Assembly (NCBI GenBank): GCA_002914805.1
Contig: JXTB01000239.1
Span: 409,322-473,321, forward strand
Reading direction: 5' to 3'
From: Parasponia andersonii
Taxonomy: Eukaryota; Streptophyta; Magnoliopsida; Rosales; Cannabaceae
Length of the DNA: 64,000 bases
A model generated the notes under the pieces. It was not told where the DNA came from and ran no database searches. It worked only from the letters and a program-made list of their open reading frames with translations. This document shows positions 56,646 to 64,000 of this stretch, piece by piece; the first letter of the stretch is position 1, and every line of letters begins with the position of its first letter. A program made the position numbers and the translations under genes.

Positions 56646-59600
56646 TCATTGTGACCCTCTTCTGCTCCGGCTACCAGGACCAGAAACAGTTCTTGCACCT
56701 ACAGACTCGGACGAACTATACAAGTCCTTATTACTAGGTGAAGCACTTCCACGGCGACCAGGTGATGGAACTTGACGAGGGGATCCTGAACTCAGCTCAC
56801 TGCCCCTAACTGCCTCGGCCTCTAAATTCTTGGCTTCATCTTTCAGTACAATGAACTGCTTCAGCGAAAGCATGTCAGCACGAGTGCAGTTTACATCATA
56901 TTATACAGTCAGAGGTTTAATTATATATCACATACATCAGAATTAGGTTCCAAATTCATTAAAACATTCGGGACACATAACAAGAAAAAGCATCCTCAGA
57001 GTTAATTAAAGAAATGTCTTAAATTCGATACTCTACCCGTGTTTCATTCTCTCTTAAGCAGTCTTGGAGAGCACTTATGGCTGGACTCAAGCTGCAAACA
57101 TTCAGGACAAAGTAAGGACCAAACAAAAAGACAAAGATAGCAGGAAAAAAAATGAAGAAAAAAGCAATAATAAAGCCAATCACAAGAGTTATGCTAACCA
57201 ATATTCGATTAATTTGCACATGGAAGCCTGATATGTTGATGTGTGATGTACAAAAGCAAGCGGATGAACTTTCCAATCCCTGAGTACGAATACACAAATT
57301 CAGAATAAAACCCAGTTTCATTAGTTTGAAGTAAAAAGCAATGATATTTAGCACCTCATATTTTGCAAGATGGCTTGGTTATATGCTGCCTGTTCCTCCT
57401 CATATAATACACGTTGTAAATCCGTAAATGATGTTAAAGGCGAATCAAGTTTGATAAGGCTTGATGTAGGCAATACATAAAGAGGAACTTCTTTCCTGGC
57501 ATACTCTGCACCACTGCCATCAAACACAATCAATTCTGAGTTTTAGGTTAATAGCTCCCCATTCAAAATAAAGTGTGGGTGAAGATTGCGAAATGACGGA
57601 TATAAATTGGAATTGAAATGACAAGAAGTATAAATGATAAGAGACAAAAAGAGTGAAACAAAAATAAGAAAAGCAAATAAAACACCGTAGCTTGGGGTGA
57701 ACATAAAAGAAGCAGCAGATGGCAATCATCATAAGAATATAAGTCAAATAAGTAATAGACTAATAGCTGACTATTTTGAATATCTGAAGAATGCAAAGTG
57801 TGATTAAACTCTCCCGATATATATATATATATATTTCTTTTTTGGGGGGGGAGGAGGCGCGGGGGGAATCATTATAATCAATAACACCAGCATTTTCTCG
57901 TAAACATATCAGATAAAAACACCAATTTTCTACTACAATTGAAAAAGATTTGGAGTGATCAATTACATACTCAACAGCATTTTACTGTAAAGACATCAGA
58001 TAAAAACACCATCTTTCTAAAGTGATTGAAAAGGTTTTGAAGTGTTCAAGTACACACTCATGTATACCTCATGTCCAAGTTTGAACGGTGCATTGCTTCT
58101 TGCATACTCTCTGACATATCCATGGGATCTATATCAACAATGTTGTCATTTGAATGGTTGGTATTGTAGCTTCCTCCAACTCTCTCTTTTTTTCCATAGT
58201 TTGCATCGGCATTGGCAAAGAGAACCCCCAAGTCTGAAGATCTTCCCCCACCCTAGCCAATAGAAAATGATTAGGCAAAGCAAGAAGCAATATATATCAC
58301 ATAATAATTGAATTTCATTCTCATAAAATTTGTCAAAATCCCTACTTTCCTGGGTATCCAGCCAGTGGCAGCATACTGATCCGTAGAAAATTTACTCTCT
58401 CAGAATTCTATCATCTATGTATGTATGTAATGTATGATAAATAAAGAAAAGAGGAAGAAGGAGTAAAAGAGAAAGAAAGTTAGATAAATTCATAAAATAA
58501 GTTTGACAACGTTTGACATAGCCAGATAATAATATATAGATAGGAAAATAAACAGTCCTGACTCACCTAGGAAATTTACTTTAAAATTCAAACATATTAA
58601 TAAATTATCACTAAGAATCCTAAAAAGATAGGAAAAAAGAAATATGATCACTTTCTAAAATTACACCTAAAACAAGCTCGTGAATTAGATTTGTGATCCC
58701 TATCACTGTATCTTTCCTATCTTTTTCCTTATTCTTTAGCACTCCCCCTGTGGATCAATTATCAAGCAGCTATTTCCACTTTGATAAATGAAATTATACC
58801 TTAATACCTCCAGCCATTCTTGAATCACCACTGTCTCGTTCAGGACTCTCTACCTTGGCAGAGCCAGATCTCGCTGCTGCGTTTTCTGAGGAACTTAAAG
58901 AAGATTCAAGATCTATTACTGAACTCTTATTTACAGGAGACAAAGAAATTGGTCTTGAAATATGCGACTGCTTTCCATCCGAGGACTGAAAAGCAATGAC
59001 TTGGATCCTTCCAACCTGAAATACACTAAAATGTGACCCATGTACACTTTCATGATGCTAGTACACAATAATATTCATTTCTACAAACCTTGTACGAATC
59101 TTCACTGAAACATGAGAATATCAGTCCAATAAACCCAGAATCAAGGAGTTGGTACATTCCCTGAGTACGCACATCTACAAAAAGTAGGAGTTGCTAATAT
59201 AAGTTTCCAGAACTAAGCAAAAATAACAGGTCCAAGTCCCACAAATAACCATTGTATCTGCTCATCTAACATCTTTTTTTTTAATTACTTAAATTCACAT
59301 CAACCCTGAAGCAATTAAAATGAATTATTTGACAACAATTGTGATTAAGACATACTCACCAACATGAGAAGGAAGAACTGTAATATGAGGATGTGAATGG
59401 TACCACCCAATCACTCTAGTTGTTCTTCCTGTTGAAGTTGTCATTCTGTGCTATATAAAGTTAATTACAACAATGTGACCAAAAAGACAACGCATTGGTA
59501 GCTATACAACCCAAAAATGAGAAGATGAGCAGATCGTCAGATTTAGTAAGCCTACATACAACCGTAACTCCCTTAGGAGGATAGATTCAAGATTTAAAGG

Positions 59601-61633
59601 CCATGTGCAATACTTTCTAGCCATAGAAAAAAAGATCAAAAAATAAAAGAGTTACTTAACTACCTCAGGGCCTGGGCATCCAAATGGGGGAAAACAGAAG
59701 AAAGAAGAAAAAAAAAATTACGAAGCGGAATGTGACAGCAACTCCCTTAATATTGCGCATCAATCATCATTGGATAGAATCGTCATTAATTTGTTCCATG
59801 TGTCATAGGTAACTAGGCAAAAGACCAAAGTAATAATAGAAGCTAAGGACACACTGTTGTTTCATTGGAAAAGTTCATATGGCATAAAATTTGCATTTAA
59901 GGAAAGCTTATCCTATTATGTTAAAGATCCCCCCTTTCATATCTTAAAATTCATATAATTAGAGAGCACACTTACTTATATAGAAATTCAAAGCGAGTTC
60001 TTCTTTTTCCTTTCCTTGTAAATGCGTTGATTTCCCAAATTGAAATATTTAGCGCCAATGATCCTTTATTTGCCCTTTAGTGTTAACATAAAATAATATT
60101 GAGTTTAAGACACAAAACAAGCATTAAACAGAAGCAATAAGGATATTTCAGCCTGAGCTGATGCAGCAGCCAGCTGTTCGGGATTAGTCTCCACACGGTC
60201 CTTTCTTCGATCAGATCGAGTTTGAGGTGATGCTCCCCAAATTAGTGCAGTCACGCTCCCATTCTTGTACTGAAATCCCCAAAATAAATACGGACTACGA
60301 TCAATATAAAATCCCAACATCAAATGTTTTCAAAGAATAAAAAACTATTTCAACGATGTAGAAAGGCCAATTCATTATATGATGGAAATATCCCCTAAAT
60401 ACAATAGTCTCAATTCCGACCAAGTCAAAAGTTAAGACATAGAAACGAGTATACCAGTCAAGAAACTGGCATCTTCAATTAAGTCATAATGTCACAAGAT
60501 TCACGCACATGGTACATGAGCAGAAGCAATTGAACCACTTAAGCCATCAATTGGTGCAATCTAGCAAAAAAAAATAAATAAAAGGGCTTTCATCTTTTAA
60601 ATACCTAAATGTTCTGGTGTTTTCCCTTCATCACAAGACATATATGGCCTAAGTGAGAGCTATGAGGATATTCATATACGACACCCATACATTCCATACA
60701 CACTCACAGATACAAACGTATACAAAGCTAAAATTTCAAGTTTATATAGAGCCTTATCAAACCTAAAAACTGAGAGACGAAAATAACCGAAGTATTTGTA
60801 AGGCGACCCAGACAAACTCATCTGAATATGCAAACATAAGAAAATTGATCAACCTCAAACGAAAAAAAAAAAAGCATCCAAAAAATTGCATCACCCTCTA
60901 GTGATTCACATTATTCTTTCGAAAAGTACCTATAACAGCTCAATCGACGGTACTAATCTATGTAGGAAGCAATTAACATGTCACTGAAGTACAACCGAAT
61001 CTGAAACATAAATTGCACAAGAATGTGAAGAAACCCACTTCCCCTCCAAATATATTTCTCTACTTCTTCGAATCGATTTCGGAAGCTCTTAAGGGGAAAA
61101 AAATAATAAATAAATAAAACAAAAAGTCAAGGACGGGAGGAAAGGGAGAAGGAAACAATAATAGAGTCACATTGCATAATCAAAACTCTATAAAATACCC
61201 AAGTCAAATAAATCCGAATTTCATCAGAAAAGGAGACAAATTTAAGAACCTGACGCTATGGTTTCAGAGAATCGCAATACCCAAAAGCCCAATTCAATAA
61301 AAGCCAACCTAAAATCCATTTCATGACAAGAATTACGAAAACCCATCTCGGAAAACTCATCCAAAAGATACAAGATCCAAACTTTTCACCAAAACAGCAG
61401 CAGCTCACCTCAGACCCACCAAACAATTTCAGTATAGGACCATAAAATATAAAACTACATATGAATGAAAATGAAGAAAATGAAGAAAATGAAAAAGTGG
61501 ATATGGGAATTGAAAGAATAACCTCGATATCACCAAGAAGAAGGCCCATGATCTCTTCGGTCTCGGTAGACAATGAATGAGTGAGACATGTTAGCCACAC
61601 GTCCTCGGACATTTTCACACCTGTTAGAGCCAT
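56646..61633 (-). CDS. BRCC36: BRCC36-type Lys63-specific deubiquitinase, 10 exons
   Basis: Minus-strand exons: 61523-61633, 60147-60269, 59360-59447, 59089-59174, 58800-59015, 58068-58252, 57355-57513, 57199-57279, 57037-57091 and 56646-56858. All join in frame to 438 residues. MPN+/JAMM domain: the catalytic Glu lies in TEEIMGLLLGD (about residue 27), and the zinc motif HSHPHITVLPSHVD gives His95, His97, Ser105 and Asp108, so the enzyme should be active. BRCC36 cleaves K63-linked ubiquitin in the BRCA1-A and BRISC complexes; the plant protein is linked to homologous recombination. Residues 125-260 are a Ser-rich plant insertion. A C-terminal helical part (SALQDCLRENETR, FIVLKDEAKNLEAEA) follows, with a Ser/Arg-rich tail. 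Intron 2 is of AT-AC type. The exon 10 acceptor (CTGAAG|CAG) is the least sure junction. Confidence 0.93.
59448..60146 (-). other. U12-type AT-AC intron 2 of BRCC36
   Basis: Directly after GCT GAA the intron begins ATATCCTTATT, a perfect U12 5' splice signal (ATATCCTT). It ends ...TTAACTTTATATAGCAC before AGA ATG ACA, with AC as terminal dinucleotide. The TTAAC branch-point core lies about 13 nt before the splice site. No GT donor near the exon end keeps the frame. Confidence 0.88.
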
Positions 61634-62447
61634 TCTCTCTCCCTCTCTCTCTGATAATCTTCTACTTTCTCTCTCTAAAACAAGGAAGAGCAGAAAAAGA
61701 AAGAGAGAAAACTAAGGAAGAAAGGGAAGTTCGACTGTTCAAAGCATGCTTAGAACCATGCGAAGGGCTCTTGTAAAGAGGGGAGAGGGGATCTAAGCAG
61801 GGCGAAGCACTGGTGTAGGGTGTACTCCAAACTGAAATCTTTTTATTTCTAATATACCCTTCCAATTTTTGAGTTTTATAAATTTGCCTCACTGTGACAC
61901 TAAAATGAAATCAATCCGTGCTTTTATATGGGTTAAATTTAATAACCCTAACGGTTCCTGAATTAACTTTATTGCGTCACTATGACTGATTTTTTTAATT
62001 TATACACAATAATACTCTTCTGAATTATCTAATTATTATAACAATTATGCATTTATCATAAATTTTAAATCTAAAAATTAAAATAATCATAGATAAAATA
62101 TATAATTAGCCATTATTTATTTTTATGAGTTTGAATCTTATTTTCGGCTATAGTTATTAAACTTATTTATGTTAAAAATATAACAGTTTGTGAAAAAAAA
62201 TCATTACTGCAATAATTATATAAGTCTTAGTAGTCTATTACATAATTTAGAATTTGGAGCCTCATTCTTAACCACAATTTCAAAATTATGTGCTTTATAA
62301 TGACTTATTTATATTAAATATTTAATAATTTGTGACAAAAAAGTTATTATTATAATAATTATATTATTCAAGGACAATTACAGTATAAGTTAAAAATTCA
62401 AAAATCAAAGTGGTACAGTAGGTATAATTTGAGGGAAATTAATGTCA
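61634..62447. other. BRCC36 upstream region and AT-rich flank
   Basis: Contains CT-rich leader sequence at 61636-61690 (minus-sense AG repeats) just before the start codon. No TATA box is obvious. Beyond 61900 the DNA is AT-rich without genes. Confidence 0.5.
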
Positions 62448-62456
62448 TTAATCCTT

Positions 62457-62837
62457 GAGGAAATTTGATTTTTTATGGTATTTTTTTAAAAAAATTGAAA
62501 AATTTCGGATTTAATTATAAAAATACCATTTTTAAAAGTATTTAGAAAAATACCATTTTTATTGATTCATGAGATACTTAAGGTAACTTGAACAATTACT
62601 TCAAGTAACTGGATTGGTTACTTTAAGTAACCTAACTAGTTACCTCGAGTACTATTGAAAAATGCCAAATTTAAAGAAAATTTTTATTTTTCTAATATGT
62701 TTAAAAGTGTTATTTTTCTAATAATACTTTTAAAAAGTGATATTTTTCTAAATCAATCCGGGATTTTTCAAAAAAATGAGTACATCCAGGATTTTTCAAT
62801 TTTTGGTATCTTGGACCTGGAATTTTGTAAATAGCCC
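62457..62837. mobile_element. MITE-like foldback element with perfect 9-bp target duplication
   Basis: 381 bp flanked by identical 9-mers TTAATCCTT (62448-62456 and 62838-62846). The two arms are complementary over most of 70-95 bp: left TTGAAAAATTTCGGATTT... matches the complement of the right arm (TTGAAAAATCCCGGATTGA). The loop holds several AAGTAACT/GGTTACTT short inverted motifs. A 9-bp duplication and long arms fit a Mutator-like non-autonomous element. No coding capacity. Confidence 0.8.
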
Positions 62838-62846
62838 TTAATCCTT

Positions 62847-64000
62847 TTTAATATGATTGATAGTGCAAAAAAAAAAAACTAGAATATGTTTCGTTTTTTA
62901 ATTTTAACTACTTTTGTTTGGTTTCTACAAAATTATACCTTTATATTAAGAATTTATAAATTTGAACTCTCTATTCACCAAATGACTAATATTTTCCTTC
63001 ATTAATTACTGAATCTAAATTGAGGTTAACATATTCATATACCAAAATACTTAAATTTTATTGAAATGCCCCTAAATGATGTAATAAATTGGTCAAATTT
63101 AATTATAAAAAAATGGTTAAATTTGACTCGCATTATATAAAATTTTTAAAATTCTTAATGTAAGATATAATTTTGTAGAAGTTATAAATATGATTAAAAT
63201 TGTAGAAAAATTATATTTGATGGTACTTTTTTAAAAATTATCCCTTTTAATGTGCATGGATTTTTATGAATTTTAAAGATTTTTCTGCACTTTCAAGCAA
63301 AATAAGAAACTTTTCCCCCCACTTAAAATATATGAATATTTTAAAATTTAAAATATATGAAATTAATTTGACATGTTTTTAATCTTTCATCATAATGAAC
63401 TCTGTCTTCCCTGTATATGAATTTTGATTTGTTCAATTTTGACTTTCCTCCCAATTAAAGTTTCTTTAATTTTGGATTTTTCCCCATTAATTATGAACCT
63501 ATGATCTATTAGCTTTAACAACAAATAAACACGCTTACTTCATTTTTATTTTTTGTAAGGCACGATAAAACTTGGTTTGATATTGTATTCATTTTTTATT
63601 TAGAGTAAATTGATATCTTATACCTTCTATCTAAGATTTTGTTACCAATGTACATGGATTATATTTATATAGGATACATATAAAAGTGTAATGATGGATT
63701 TTTTTTTTCCCCTCGAAGGAAAGATTGAAATTTCGTTAAAAATTAGCAGAACCCGTCAAAGCGACATCTGAAATACAAGTCAAAAAAATCTTTGTGTTGA
63801 TCTTTTATGGATTTAAGAGTGATTTAATTGGAGAATGAGCAATCACATAATAGCATATTCACATCTTATAACTTGATTTTGTCTAGTAAATCTATAACTA
63901 AAAACAATAAATATGTATTGACAATTTTTGTGGTCAAGAGAGAAAATATTTTATAAATGGCAATAATGCCCCTAATTCACTTTAATGCCCAGTACAATGA
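62847..64000. other. AT-rich intergenic DNA to the window end
   Basis: No coding region, RNA gene or clear element seen. Confidence 0.5.

Overview
This window looks like nuclear DNA of a flowering plant, probably a eudicot. The evidence is AT-rich intergenic DNA, GT-AG introns of plant type, plant-only gene families, and many LTR retrotransposons and MITE-like repeats. I cannot name the species. Five intact-looking host genes are interleaved with three blocks of retroelement fossils.

Layout. (1) 1-21.1 kb is a nested retroelement block. A Ty1/copia element enters from the left edge and ends at 9710. A short Ty3/Gypsy element (211-5404) sits inside its gag region. The copia element lies beside a fragment of a plant RNase H-like domain (9711-9855), which also borders a large Ty3/Gypsy element (9856-20933). 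(2) 21.3-31.6 kb is a host gene island: a four-helix membrane protein of unknown function (+, 21367-23525), an Asp/Glu racemase-superfamily protein (+, 24913-26411), and a BADC protein, i.e. a biotin carboxyl carrier look-alike without the biotin lysine (-, 28516-31522). (3) 31.7-37 kb is AT-rich non-coding DNA with microsatellites and two MITE-like elements. (4) 36991-49414 is a third, large Ty3/Gypsy element. (5) 49.4-64 kb holds a three-finger RanBP2-type zinc-finger gene (-, 51013-52001) and a ten-exon BRCC36-type K63 deubiquitinase gene (-, 56646-61633), separated by AT-rich DNA with two further MITE-like elements.

Both large Gypsy elements share an architecture: gag-pol on the minus strand, then an accessory gene region on the plus strand, between integrase and the 3' LTR. 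Its encoded products resemble a plant transposon-associated domain followed by coiled coil. This matches the Tat-type plant Gypsy elements known to carry antisense accessory ORFs. One of them also carries three adjacent tandem arrays (75, 99 and 73 bp periods) between integrase and the accessory region.

The host genes do not form a pathway. The points that most deserve a second look are a textbook U12-type AT-AC intron in the BRCC36 gene, a racemase-like protein lacking the second catalytic cysteine, a stop codon that overlaps a 5' splice site in the same gene, the antisense accessory regions of the Gypsy elements, and a MITE with a perfect 9-bp target duplication. I did not find a convincing new multi-gene system. 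All exon boundaries were placed by eye from splice consensus, reading frame and remembered family sequence.
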